Shown: piece by piece, positions 35,116 to 43,794 of the stretch
Position numbering within the stretch: position 1 is the stretch's first letter
Layout of the letters: each line of letters begins with the position of its first letter
Assembly (NCBI GenBank): GCA_023442465.1
Contig: JAEZZQ010000050.1
Coordinates: 1-64,000, forward strand
Length of the DNA stretch: 64,000 bases
Direction: 5' to 3'
Origin: Bacillota bacterium
GTDB lineage: Bacteria; Bacillota; Clostridia; Lachnospirales; Lachnospiraceae
Made by a program: the position numbers and the translations under genes
The notes under the pieces: generated by a model
What the model saw: the letters and a program-made list of their open reading frames with translations, nothing else
Databases searched by the model: none
Told to the model about the DNA's origin: nothing

Positions 35116-36708
35116 TTATTCTATTTCATTGGTTTTGGCTTCCTCGTGATACTCTTTTTCCGTATTCACGCTCCATATATTGCGCTTGTCCTTTATGCCG
35201 TTTTTGATATTATTTACGGCTTCGAAGGAGGTACACATGGAATGGTCGATATTGTTATAACGGTGCTGTCCGTTGCGGCCTACGCAGTATAGGTTATCGA
35301 TTGTATTTAAGTAATCGATGAGTTTATCCATATCCTTGTAAGTGTCGAAGTAAGCGGGATATGCTTTTTTTACACGCTCCACATGGGTATCTAACACCTC
35401 GGAGGCGCTGTCGATAAGCTGCATCTTTACCATTTCGGCAATAGCGTATTCAGAAAATTGTTCATCGTTCATAGACCAGAAGCGGTCCCCTTCGTTACAG
35501 AAATATTCCAGTCCTACCCATATAGTATGTTTCAGATCCTTAATCATATAAGGAGACCAGTTGTTATATATTTGCAAACGCCCCATATCTACAGTTCTGT
35601 CATGAACGTAAATCCAGCAGTCAGGGACGATGTCTCCCACGGTCTTCATTTTTGTCAGGTTTTTAAGGTTCAGCTTCGGAACGAGAACGCCGAGAGTCAT
35701 GTAATCGCGGTAAGGTAGTCCTGACGCGATTGCGGCGATATTATCGGGCACATCGTTCATGCCGCCCACCAAATCCCTAACAGGCATGGAGGAGATAAAA
35801 ATATCGCCTTCCATGGTGGAGGTTACTCCGTCGTGGGTGTAGGTAAGGGCTGTGATGCGGCCTGTTTCGTCTTTGGTAAGGCCCGTTACTTCGCTGTTTT
35901 TCAATATTTTTCCGCCAAGTTTGATGATTTCGTCGGCGGTTACCTCCCAGAGCTGTCCAGGACCGAGCTTAGGATATTTGAACTGCTCAATGAGAGATGT
36001 CTCCACCCTGCGGCTCTCTTTCCCCGGAAGCATTTTTGAGAAAACGTCCTTAATAATTGCGATGATAGATAGTCCTTTTACACGCTGGGAGCCCCAGTCA
36101 GGAGCAATTTCACTGGGATTTCTTCCCCAGAGGTTTTCCGTGTAGTTTTCAAAGAACATGGAATAAAGTTTTCGCCCGAAGCGGTTGATATAAAAATCCT
36201 CCAGAGAATTTTCTTTCCTTTTGTAGACAAGAGCTTTCAAATAACTGAATCCAACAATGATGGTCGTAATAAAGCCCATATTTTTGATCGTTTCAAACTT
36301 TAAAGAAATTGGATAATCGAAGAACTTTCGGTTAAAGTAAATGCGGGATACGCGATTTCTATTCAGCATGACACGGTCTTCTTTTTCCGGGTCAGGGCCG
36401 CTTTCGGCAAGCGGCATAGAGCGGTTTAGCAAAATATCGTCGTAGGATGGCTTGCCCTGCTCCGGCAGCATGCTTTCCCACCACCGGTTAACTTCAGGAA
36501 CCTTGGAGAAGAACCGGTGTCCTCCCATATCCATGCGGTTTCCATTGTGGTTTACCGTTCTGGAGATACCGCCAAAGGCGGAGCTTTCCTCGAATATGAC
36601 CACTTCGAATTCATTATTGCCCTGATTATCAGCCTGTTTGCTTGTCAGCAATTCATAGGCGGCAGTCAATCCGGCAGGACCAGCACCTATGATAAGAACC
36701 TTCTTCAT
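35116..36708 (-). CDS. FAD-dependent UDP-galactopyranose-mutase-like oxidoreductase
   Basis: 530 residues. VLIIGAGPAGLTAAYELL and FEESSAFGGISRTV form the FAD-binding start, MDMGGHRFFSK is the GGH motif and VGLEYFCNEGDRFW lies in the later part. Proteins of this size and motif set are common in polysaccharide clusters and are annotated as UDP-galactopyranose-mutase-like or protoporphyrinogen-oxidase-like. Substrate is not known. It differs clearly from the 411-residue relative at 12542. It is monocistronic on the minus strand, ending at the bidirectional terminator. Confidence 0.75.
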   Translation of the reverse strand: MKKVLIIGAGPAGLTAAYELLTSKQADNQGNNEFEVVIFEESSAFGGISRTVNHNGNRMDMGGHRFFSKVPEVNRWWESMLPEQGKPSYDDILLNRSMPLAESGPDPEKEDRVMLNRNRVSRIYFNRKFFDYPISLKFETIKNMGFITTIIVGFSYLKALVYKRKENSLEDFYINRFGRKLYSMFFENYTENLWGRNPSEIAPDWGSQRVKGLSIIAIIKDVFSKMLPGKESRRVETSLIEQFKYPKLGPGQLWEVTADEIIKLGGKILKNSEVTGLTKDETGRITALTYTHDGVTSTMEGDIFISSMPVRDLVGGMNDVPDNIAAIASGLPYRDYMTLGVLVPKLNLKNLTKMKTVGDIVPDCWIYVHDRTVDMGRLQIYNNWSPYMIKDLKHTIWVGLEYFCNEGDRFWSMNDEQFSEYAIAEMVKMQLIDSASEVLDTHVERVKKAYPAYFDTYKDMDKLIDYLNTIDNLYCVGRNGQHRYNNIDHSMCTSFEAVNNIKNGIKDKRNIWSVNTEKEYHEEAKTNEIE

Positions 36709-36772
36709 ATATCAAAATTCCTCTCATATCAACTAATTATTTGTATTTTTCCTATTCGTAACAAAAACAAAT

Positions 36773-36803
36773 GTTACAGTTTAGACGAAGGCTGAACCGT
36801 AAC
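36773..36803 (+). repeat. Short palindromic repeat, family 2
   Basis: 31 bp reading GTTACAGTT, a GACGAAGGCTGAA core and CCGTAAC. It is a diverged copy of the repeats at 25242, 31255 and 43732. Confidence 0.5.
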
Positions 36804-37003
36804 AAATAAGCTACAATTAAGGTATATTTTAACATGTAATCGATAAAATGTCCATTCTCAATCTCGGGTATGAAACCGCCTGTATCGGGTTTTCGACTGT
36901 TTATATTGAAATTTATATAAAAAATAAGCTGGACAAATATTCCTGAAATGGTAATATTTTTATGAGAAGCTATGAAAGATATATGGTTTTAAAACATAAT
37001 ACC

Positions 37004-37032
37004 TTGTAGTTGCTGTCTCAAACCATTATAAT
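37004..37032 (+). promoter_or_regulatory. Putative promoter of the uridine phosphorylase/ECF operon
   Basis: TTGTAG (37004-37009), 17 bp, TATAAT (37027-37032). It would give a leader of about 220 nt that contains the gene fragment at 37113. Confidence 0.5.
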
Positions 37033-37112
37033 AAAATGAAATAAAAGTAAATAAATTTATCGCAGAAAATAAAACATATTCCACAAAGAAATGGGAAAGC
37101 TTGCAGTTATGA

Positions 37113-37238
37113 ACCCACTGTCTTGTCGGCAGTGCCTTGCAAAAGCAGCAGGAAAGCGGCTATGTTGAAATTGACAAGAAGAAAATCACAGCAAACGGTA
37201 AAGAAGCGTTGGAGGCATTGATAGAAAGAGAAAATTGA
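37113..37238 (+). pseudogene. C-terminal fragment of an unidentified protein
   Basis: An open stretch of about 41 codons ending at TGA 37236-37238 contains QKQQESGYVEIDKKKITANG. This resembles the tail of a winged-helix regulator, where a wing ends before a final helix. A TGA precedes it at once and no start or domain is present, so it is probably a decayed remnant. Identity unproven. Confidence 0.3.
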
Positions 37239-37257
37239 GGAAGAAGGGGATACGAAT

Positions 37258-38028
37258 ATGGAGAATGAGTACAAAACACCCATAGAAGAAAGACAGGCTC
37301 ACATCCGCTTATCGGTGCAGGACGGAGCAAAATACGCGATTTTGCCGGGAGATCCTGCAAGAATCGACCATATTAAGAAGTTTTTGACGGATGCGAAGGA
37401 GCTTCAATATAACAGGGAAATGCGAAGCGCCAGCGGTTATTACAAGGGCATTAAAGTACTGGCAGTTTCCACCGGCATGGGTGGGGCTTCCACAGGAATT
37501 ACCGTAGAGGAGCTGCACAATATCGGAGTGGAATATATGATTCGCATTGGAAGCTGTGGTGCTCTTGACCCTTCCATACGCCTCGGGGACCTCGTCCTCG
37601 TAAACGGGGCGGTAAGGGATGACGGAGCTTCAAAAGCCTATATTGAGCCGGCATATCCGGCCATTCCGGATACCCGCCTTCTTATGGCTGCTATTCGGTC
37701 GGCGGAAGAGAAGGGATTTCCTTTCCACATCGGGAAAGCGAGAAGCCACGACAGTTTTTATACCGACAGAGAAGAAGCCATCGATGCCTACTGGTCGTCG
37801 AAAGGAATCTTGGGAGCGGATATGGAGACGGCCGCACTGTTCACGATCGGAGCTCTGCGAGGTGTAAAATGTGCCTCTATTTTGAATACGGTGGTGGAGT
37901 TTAAGGCCGATTTGAAGCAGAATATCAACGATTATGTGGACGGAGAATCTATCGTAAAACAAGGCGAGGAAAATGAGATCATTACAGCATTGGAAGCCTT
38001 TGTCATACAAAATAATACGAACAATTAA
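37258..38028 (+). CDS. Uridine phosphorylase-like nucleoside phosphorylase
   Basis: 256 residues of the NP-I phosphorylase family. AILPGDPARIDHI near the N-terminus binds phosphate, VSTGMGGASTGI and IGSCGAL are family signatures, and GADMETAALF holds the MET segment that contacts ribose. The set is that of uridine phosphorylases (Udp), which split uridine into uracil and ribose-1-phosphate. AAGGGG precedes the ATG. It heads an operon with a complete ECF importer, implying that imported pyrimidine nucleosides are the substrates. Confidence 0.88.
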   Translation: MENEYKTPIEERQAHIRLSVQDGAKYAILPGDPARIDHIKKFLTDAKELQYNREMRSASGYYKGIKVLAVSTGMGGASTGITVEELHNIGVEYMIRIGSCGALDPSIRLGDLVLVNGAVRDDGASKAYIEPAYPAIPDTRLLMAAIRSAEEKGFPFHIGKARSHDSFYTDREEAIDAYWSSKGILGADMETAALFTIGALRGVKCASILNTVVEFKADLKQNINDYVDGESIVKQGEENEIITALEAFVIQNNTNN

Positions 38029-38045
38029 ACGGAGGGAATAAGGAA

Positions 38046-38660
38046 ATGAGTAAAAATGGAAAGAGTTTATGGTCACTGAAATTTAACACGGCGACGCTGG
38101 TATTGATTCCGGCGGCCATCGGAATCAACTATCTGGGCAAACTGTTTGCCGGCGCATTAAAGCTGCCGCTGTGGCTGGATGCCATCGGAACCTGTCTGGC
38201 AGCGGTGCTTGCAGGACCGATTGTGGGCGCGATCTGCGGTGCTGCCAACAACATCATTTACGGACTTACGATGGATCCGATTTCAACGGTATACGCGTTG
38301 ACGAATATCGCTATCGGCCTTGTGGTCGGTGTATTGTCTTACAAGGGCTTTATGAAAAATATCAAGCTGTCGCTGCTTACCTCCATCATAGTCGGTTTTG
38401 TTGCAGTTGTGGTATCTACGCCTCTCAACATGATTTTCTGGGGAGGAACTACCGGAAATATATGGGGCGATGCAGTTTATGCATGGGCGCTGGCACAGAA
38501 TATACCGGTATTGATTGCTTCATTTCTGGATGAAGTTATCGTAGACCTTCCGGATAAGATTGCGGTTATCCTGATTGTATTCGGAATCAGCAAGAGCCTG
38601 CCCAAGAGTCTGGTGGCACTGTATCAGAGCGGTGATACGATTGAAAGTCTGGACGATTAA
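38046..38660 (+). CDS. ECF transporter S component (substrate-binding membrane subunit)
   Basis: 204 residues with about six hydrophobic helices. The early NTATLVLIPAAIGINYLGKL and the ICGAANNIIYGLTMDP loop fit the S-component fold of energy-coupling factor transporters. Position 17 bases after uridine phosphorylase suggests a nucleoside ligand, but S-component specificity cannot be read reliably by eye. The strong GGAGGG site precedes ATG 38046. Confidence 0.82.
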   Translation: MSKNGKSLWSLKFNTATLVLIPAAIGINYLGKLFAGALKLPLWLDAIGTCLAAVLAGPIVGAICGAANNIIYGLTMDPISTVYALTNIAIGLVVGVLSYKGFMKNIKLSLLTSIIVGFVAVVVSTPLNMIFWGGTTGNIWGDAVYAWALAQNIPVLIASFLDEVIVDLPDKIAVILIVFGISKSLPKSLVALYQSGDTIESLDD

Positions 38661-38683
38661 TCTAAGGAAGGCATATTTATAAA

Positions 38684-39457
38684 ATGAAAAGTATTAGTTT
38701 GTATGAAGAAAAAGGTTCGTTGCTGAATAAGATGGCGCCGGAAAGTAAAATACTCTATATCGTGGTCGCTCTTTTGCTGCCTGCTATCATGGGCAGCAAG
38801 TGGGTCAGCGTCGGATTCATTGTCATCAGCGCTTGTTTGCTGCTCATATCGAAGGTGCTTAGAAAGACTGTGCCGATTTTGAGCATTTCAGGCTTTGTCC
38901 TGCTTACTGTTGTTATCATTCAGGGAATATTCCGCGCCGGAAATGTTACTCCGGTGCTTACGATCGGTCCTGTCAGTTTTTACGAAGAAGGGCTTTACTT
39001 TGCGTTGGGAATCGTGATTAATGTGCTCAATATCCTGCTGAGCTTCTGCGTGCTGATTCTTACTGCCAAGCCCTCAGATATTGTGGAAAATTTTGTGAGA
39101 AAGGGCTTTTCGCCCAGATTCGGATACGTGTTCATATCTGTTTTTCAGATTATTCCTCAGATGACGGAGACCATGTCTACCATTACCGATGCCCAGAGAA
39201 GCAGAGGAATGGAGACGGAGGGAAATCTACTGGTGCGTATCAAGGCGTTTCTTCCCTTGATTTCACCGGTAGTTATGAGTTCGCTGATCAATACGAAGGA
39301 ACGCGCTTTAGCGCTGGAGGTACGAGGATTTAACGCAAAAAATAAAAAGACATTTTTAAATGATGAGAAAAAATGCGGTGCTGACAAATACGTTCAGCTC
39401 GGGATGCTTATCCTGCTCGCCGCGGGTATTGTGTGGAGGATTGCAGGATGGAAATGA
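38684..39457 (+). CDS. ecfT: ECF transporter T component (EcfT)
   Basis: 257 residues with about five helices. The cytoplasmic coupling motifs DAQRSRGME near residue 167 and ALEVRGF near residue 208 are the Ala-Arg-Gly elements by which EcfT contacts the two ATPases. It lies between the S component and the ATPases and overlaps the first ATPase by ten bases. Confidence 0.88.
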   Translation: MKSISLYEEKGSLLNKMAPESKILYIVVALLLPAIMGSKWVSVGFIVISACLLLISKVLRKTVPILSISGFVLLTVVIIQGIFRAGNVTPVLTIGPVSFYEEGLYFALGIVINVLNILLSFCVLILTAKPSDIVENFVRKGFSPRFGYVFISVFQIIPQMTETMSTITDAQRSRGMETEGNLLVRIKAFLPLISPVVMSSLINTKERALALEVRGFNAKNKKTFLNDEKKCGADKYVQLGMLILLAAGIVWRIAGWK

Positions 39458-40317
39458 GTACAAAGCACCCAAAGATTGTCGTAGAAAACTTAAAATACAA
39501 ATATCTTGCAACGGATTTTTTGGCTCTGGATGGTATTTCATTTTCTGTGGATCAGGGTGAATTTATCGGAATCATAGGAAAAAATGACTCCGGCAAGAGC
39601 ACTCTCTGTCAAGCTATTGCGGGGCTGGTCCCTAACTTTTACAAGGGAGCTTATGGGGGAAGGATTCTGATTGATGAGCTGGAAGTGAAGAATGTGGATT
39701 TGGACGAGCTTTGCAAAAAAGTCGGCATCGTATTTCAGAATCCTTTCAATCAGGTTACCGGCTCTAAGCTCACGGTATATGAAGAAATTGCCTTCGGGCT
39801 TGAGAACTTGGGAATCGAAAGGCAGGAAATGATACATCGTATCGACGAGGCGATGGAGCTTTTGGACATCATGAAGTACAAGGATAGAGAACCCTTCGAT
39901 TTGTCGGGGGGACAGATGCAGCGTATGGCCATTGCCGGAATCATCGCGATGCAGCCTGAAGTTATCGTATTGGACGAGCCTACTTCACAGCTTGATCCGC
40001 AAGGCAGAGAGGAAGTGTATCAAGCGGTGCAGAAGTTGAGCAAAAAGGGAATTACCATATTCATGGTGGAACATAACATGGAAAAAATCGCCTCATACAG
40101 CGACAGGGTTCTGCTTTTGGACAGCGGGAAGCTCATCGATTTCGACACTCCCCAGAGAATCTTTTCAAGAGAAGATTTGGACACATATGGAGTGGAGCCA
40201 CCCGCGTTTACGAAGATTTGCAGAGAGCTGAATCTAAAAAATGCTGAGACCGGCTTCTATCCTGTAACACTGGAGGAGGCTTATGATTTACTTAGCAAGG
40301 AAAAGAGGGGGATGTAG
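39448..40317 (+). CDS. ECF transporter ATPase (EcfA, first)
   Basis: About 289 residues from ATG 39448 (GGAGG nine bases upstream). Walker A is GIIGKNDSGKST, with Asp where Gly is usual; the signature is LSGGQMQRM; Walker B is VIVLDEPTSQLDP; and the switch His is in MVEHNM. All catalytic landmarks are present, so it should be an active subunit. It ends directly before the second ATPase, and both start with MEMS followed by a basic residue and His, hinting at local duplication. Confidence 0.88.
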   Translation: MEMSTKHPKIVVENLKYKYLATDFLALDGISFSVDQGEFIGIIGKNDSGKSTLCQAIAGLVPNFYKGAYGGRILIDELEVKNVDLDELCKKVGIVFQNPFNQVTGSKLTVYEEIAFGLENLGIERQEMIHRIDEAMELLDIMKYKDREPFDLSGGQMQRMAIAGIIAMQPEVIVLDEPTSQLDPQGREEVYQAVQKLSKKGITIFMVEHNMEKIASYSDRVLLLDSGKLIDFDTPQRIFSREDLDTYGVEPPAFTKICRELNLKNAETGFYPVTLEEAYDLLSKEKRGM

Positions 40318-41187
40318 ATGGAAATGAGTATAAGACACTCAGGAAAAAACATAAATGAGTATGAACCGCTCAATGAGTATAAGACGCTCATCCAAATCAA
40401 GGACTTGCATTTTTCTTATACCGAAGGGGAGGAGATTTTAAAAGGGCTTAATTTTGCCCTCGATGAGAGGGCGACTGCTATTATCGGGCAAAATGGTGCG
40501 GGAAAGACCACCTTTGTAAAACTGCTGAAAGGGTTGCTTCGGCCTACAGAGGGCACTGTGGAGTTTGACGGAAAGGATATACGCGATATGACAGTGGCAC
40601 AACTGGCCAGACATATCGGTATGGTTTTCCAGAATCCCAACGATCAGATTTTTAAAAACAGAGTTCTTGACGAGGTTATGTTCGGTCCGCTTAAAATCGG
40701 TATGGGAGAGGCCGCAGCCAGGGAAAAATCGTTAAAAGCGCTGGAACTGGTAGGACTGTCCGGCCATGAGGATAAAAATCCTTACGACCTTGGCTTGTCC
40801 AGCCGGAAGCTTGTGGCAATCGCTTCCATCGTAGCGATGGGCCCCAAAGTAATCATATTTGATGAGCCTACAATCGCCCAGGATTACTATGGAAAAGAGC
40901 GGATTAAGTCGGTGATCCGTAAGTTAAGGAGTGAAGGTGTCACGGTCATTACCATCATTCACGATATGGATTTTGTGGCGGATGTTTTCGAGCGTGTTAT
41001 CGTATTTGCCAAGGGTGGAATACTTCTCGACGGCAGTGCGAAAGAAGTTTTCGCTGACGAGACCATTTTGAAGGAGGCTTATTTAGAGCAGCCAAATGTG
41101 ACCAGACTTTGTCAGAGTCTCGGCTATGAAGAGGTCTTTTTGAATACCGGTGAATTTGTCCATTTCCTAAGGAAGTCCCTTTTATAA
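40318..41187 (+). CDS. ECF transporter ATPase (EcfA', second)
   Basis: 289 residues. Walker A is IIGQNGAGKTT, Walker B is VIIFDEPTIAQDYYG and the switch His is IIHDMDF. The usual LSGGQ signature is replaced by LGLSSRKLVAIAS, so one composite ATP site in the heterodimer is probably altered. It completes the S-T-A-A' importer and is the last gene of the operon. The minus-strand gene at 41242 converges on it. Confidence 0.87.
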   Translation: MEMSIRHSGKNINEYEPLNEYKTLIQIKDLHFSYTEGEEILKGLNFALDERATAIIGQNGAGKTTFVKLLKGLLRPTEGTVEFDGKDIRDMTVAQLARHIGMVFQNPNDQIFKNRVLDEVMFGPLKIGMGEAAAREKSLKALELVGLSGHEDKNPYDLGLSSRKLVAIASIVAMGPKVIIFDEPTIAQDYYGKERIKSVIRKLRSEGVTVITIIHDMDFVADVFERVIVFAKGGILLDGSAKEVFADETILKEAYLEQPNVTRLCQSLGYEEVFLNTGEFVHFLRKSLL

Positions 41188-41241
41188 TGAGGGGGCTTAT
41201 CCTTGCAATATGCTCCGCGGTTTTTGGTGCGAAAGAGCCTG

Positions 41242-41643
41242 TCAGACAAGCCATTCTTTTGCTAATTCTGCATCTGTAAAATATGCCTTTGTAATGCCTC
41301 TATTCTCCGGAGTTTGTCCTAAAATATTATGAAATCTCCACTTTGTAAATCCTTCTAAACCTATAAACGCTATCTTGTATGTATGTTCCCGAAGCCGGGA
41401 AATGCTTTCAATTATCAATTTCATAGTTTGCTTATCTAAACTGTTTTCATCCACGTTATACCATATTCTGAACCTGGCATGAGAAGGCTTGGATAAGAAG
41501 AACGCTTCAATTTTTAACATACGGTCAAGGAGAGCTTTTCTGTTTGTCTTATATCCATCCAAATGGCAGCAATATATTTCGCAGTTACGATAAGAAATAA
41601 TCAAGATTGGTGTTTTGGATTCCACAATTTCCATAGTATTCAC
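41242..41643 (-). CDS. Small protein, STAS/SpoIIAA-like fold suspected
   Basis: 133 residues without membrane helices or signal. A beta-alpha pattern (ILIISYRNCEIYCCH, FRIWYNVDENSLD, YKIAFIGLEGFTK) resembles STAS/SEC14-like single-domain proteins, but the assignment is tentative. It overlaps the PadR gene upstream by four bases (ATGA), so the two are co-translated and the product may be an effector or modulator of that regulator. Function unknown. Confidence 0.6.
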   Translation of the reverse strand: MNTMEIVESKTPILIISYRNCEIYCCHLDGYKTNRKALLDRMLKIEAFFLSKPSHARFRIWYNVDENSLDKQTMKLIIESISRLREHTYKIAFIGLEGFTKWRFHNILGQTPENRGITKAYFTDAELAKEWLV

Positions 41644-42182
41644 TCGCTTTCAATCAAATCCGATAAAGGTCTTTGCATACGGATATGCTGGCACCACTCA
41701 ATCGCTTTTTGCATAATGCCAATTCCGTAATATAGAGTAGATAGTTTATAATAAAAACATTCGCTATTTTCTAATTCTTTAAACTTTTTCTCTAAATCAA
41801 GGAGCTTTTTCAAATAGTTTCTGTTGTTTATTTCATACTCAAATAACTGACGTTCACGGATTTCTGGAGATAATTTATCAAAGAAATAGACTTTTGCCAA
41901 ATGAGTATTGGTACCTTCAAATATGTCCATTGGAGAAGAAAGCCACTCGAAAAATTGGTCCTGTCCCTCCTTTGTAATGTGATAAAATATTTTCTTCCTG
42001 CCGCCTTGTGGCTTTTCAGACGTTGTTAAAAACCCTTTTTCGGTCAATCTTTTCAAGGCGGGATACAGGCTGCCATAGCTGGCCTTATAAAAAACACCAA
42101 TACCGTTTTCTATCATTTTTTTAATGTCATAGCCTGTTAAGTCGTATTCCAATACCATACCTAAAATAATAAATTCTAGCAT
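41640..42182 (-). CDS. PadR-family transcriptional regulator
   Basis: 180 residues: an N-terminal winged helix (LEYDLTGYDIKKMIENGIG, ASYGSLYPALKRLTEKGFL, GRRKKIFYHITKEGQ) and a C-terminal helical dimerisation domain (Vir-type, residues 95-180). The YGSLYPALKRL segment is diagnostic of PadR. GGAGGATAT precedes the ATG. A palindrome at 42201-42219, just upstream, is a good autoregulatory operator. Likely it controls its own operon with the small downstream gene. Confidence 0.9.
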   Translation of the reverse strand: MLEFIILGMVLEYDLTGYDIKKMIENGIGVFYKASYGSLYPALKRLTEKGFLTTSEKPQGGRKKIFYHITKEGQDQFFEWLSSPMDIFEGTNTHLAKVYFFDKLSPEIRERQLFEYEINNRNYLKKLLDLEKKFKELENSECFYYKLSTLYYGIGIMQKAIEWCQHIRMQRPLSDLIESE

Positions 42183-42492
42183 TTTATATCCTCCGATTAG
42201 ATATATCTATAAGATATATGGTATTGCTGATTTTGTGCTTTGTCAAGACAGAAAAACAGGAAGGAGGTATACCGGTATGCCCTATTTGGGTTTTCTGAAT
42301 GATCCATTGTCACTTCTGGCGGAGCAGGAAAAGCGAGTGGTAACATGCAGCAGGATGAAATACCAGGGGAAAGGGAAAACAGAAAAGCAATGTATAAAAT
42401 AGATGTATGGACAGATAATGCGAATTGGGTTAAACTTACAAATAGCAACCTGCAATCTGGGTATAAAGAATAGTGAAACGGAGCAGACAGTA
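42183..42492. other. Divergent intergenic region, PadR gene to DUF6077-like gene
   Basis: 310 bases containing the PadR operator-like palindrome and the leader of the plus-strand membrane-protein gene. An in-frame extension of that gene back to 42403 lacks a ribosome site. No other gene is seen. Confidence 0.5.
42201..42219. promoter_or_regulatory. Probable PadR operator
   Basis: Perfect inverted repeat ATATATCT-ATA-AGATATAT centred about 28 bases upstream of the PadR start codon. PadR proteins typically bind AT-rich palindromes in their own promoters. Confidence 0.5.
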
Positions 42493-43602
42493 ATGATCGT
42501 AGTTAAAATTTTAGGCATTATATTATGGATGTTTGTGCTTCCCTTTTGTATCGGGCTGATTCCCTTGCGGTGGATACCGAAGGAAAAGAAAAACATAGGA
42601 GTAGTGTTCATCGCCGGTTATGTCATTATGCTTCCGATGTGCTGGCTGGTAACCGTGCCTGCGATACTTCTTGTAAAATACGACAGCTTTCTTGTTATGG
42701 TACGCCTTTTTACTGTAGGTATGGCGATTGCGGCAGCAGCAGGCGTAGCTTTAAGCGCATGGGCTGTTAAGAAGAAACAGTGGGTATCCTTAAAACCGGC
42801 ATTTCGGTGGGCTGATATTTCCATGGAAGAGAAGATAGAATGGTTCTTGTTTTTGGCACTCATTGCATTCCAGCTCTATAAAGCGTTTACTCTCACCTCC
42901 TTTGACGGAGATGATGCGGAATATGTGGCACAATCCCTTGTGACTCAGCAGAGCAATACGATGTATCTGATTAAGCCGTATACAGGAGGGACGACCTCCC
43001 TGGACATCAGACATTCTCTGGCTGTGCTGCCTATATGGATTGCGTACGTGGGAAGAATGACGGGAATCCATACGACGATATTGGCGCATAGTGTCATTCC
43101 TTTTGTGTTTATCCCTCTGACCTATGTGGTTTACTTTGAAATCGGCAAACAGCTTTTGCGTAAGAAGAAAGCGTTCTTGCCGGCATTTATGGTGTTTATG
43201 GCTCTTTTGCAGACATTCGGAAACGTATCCATATATACCAATGAGACTTTTTTCCTAACGAGAACATGGCAGGGAAAATCTCTGGCGGCAAATTTCGTGC
43301 TTCCTCTTATCGTTTGCCTGCTGCTGTGGATATTCGATAAGGAGAATGAGTATAAGACACGAAAAGAGGAAAGCTTGGAAGAAAAGGAAAGCACCTTTGG
43401 CCTATGGCTCCTTTTATGGCTTGCAAATATGACAGCGGGCGTATGTACCTCCATGGTGGTATTCCTCGGAGCGGTGATGATAGCAGTTATCGCGTTCTGG
43501 ATGATGATAGCGGAGCGGAAATTCAGCGTGCTCATCAAGGCGGGAATCGTGTGCATACCTAATGTAGCATATATGATACTGTACTTGCTTTTGCACGTTT
43601 AA
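42493..43602 (+). CDS. DUF6077-like membrane protein, N-terminal ORF of a possibly split gene
   Basis: 369 residues from ATG 42493 (CGGAG eight bases upstream), with about nine helices. FDGDDAEYVAQSLV and FFLTRTWQGKSLAANFVLP are the acidic loop and conserved block of DUF6077-type proteins, which resemble GT-C enzymes. The ORF ends at TAA 43600-43602, right where a family 2 element is inserted. The next ORF (43795) lies in the same frame and supplies what looks like the missing C-terminal half. Either the gene is split or the two chains were separate before insertion. Confidence 0.65.
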   Translation: MIVVKILGIILWMFVLPFCIGLIPLRWIPKEKKNIGVVFIAGYVIMLPMCWLVTVPAILLVKYDSFLVMVRLFTVGMAIAAAAGVALSAWAVKKKQWVSLKPAFRWADISMEEKIEWFLFLALIAFQLYKAFTLTSFDGDDAEYVAQSLVTQQSNTMYLIKPYTGGTTSLDIRHSLAVLPIWIAYVGRMTGIHTTILAHSVIPFVFIPLTYVVYFEIGKQLLRKKKAFLPAFMVFMALLQTFGNVSIYTNETFFLTRTWQGKSLAANFVLPLIVCLLLWIFDKENEYKTRKEESLEEKESTFGLWLLLWLANMTAGVCTSMVVFLGAVMIAVIAFWMMIAERKFSVLIKAGIVCIPNVAYMILYLLLHV

Positions 43603-43604
43603 GA

Positions 43605-43763
43605 TTACTATAACAGTCATCAACACCGCGAGGGTGGGCGAAGCACACTTTTGTTTTAAGTGAAGGTCACAGAAAACCCGAGGTATACGCGCGCGAAACT
43701 ATGCAGGATGAATAATTTCTGCGCATAAAAGGTTGCTATGAAGCCGTAAAGCTGAATAGTAAC
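43605..43763 (+). mobile_element. Palindromic element, family 2, between two DUF6077-like ORFs
   Basis: About 159 bp with ends TTACTAT and ATAGTAAC. It is flanked on both sides by the exact 9-mer CGTTTAAGA (43596-43604 and 43764-43772), a target-site duplication. The right end is the short palindrome GTTGCTATGAAGCCG/AAGCTGAATAGTAAC. The inner segment GTGGGCGAAGCACACTTTT is shared, inverted, with 47379-47397. Confidence 0.75.
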
Positions 43764-43794
43764 CGTTTAAGAATATAATAGGAGAACTTTTGGT

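Larger units (their letters stand above)
36709..37257. other. Intergenic region between divergent genes
   Basis: 549 bases holding a family 2 palindrome (36773-36803), an AT-rich stretch, a promoter-like pair (37004-37032) and a gene fragment (37113-37238). No riboswitch is recognised upstream of the nucleoside operon. Confidence 0.6.
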
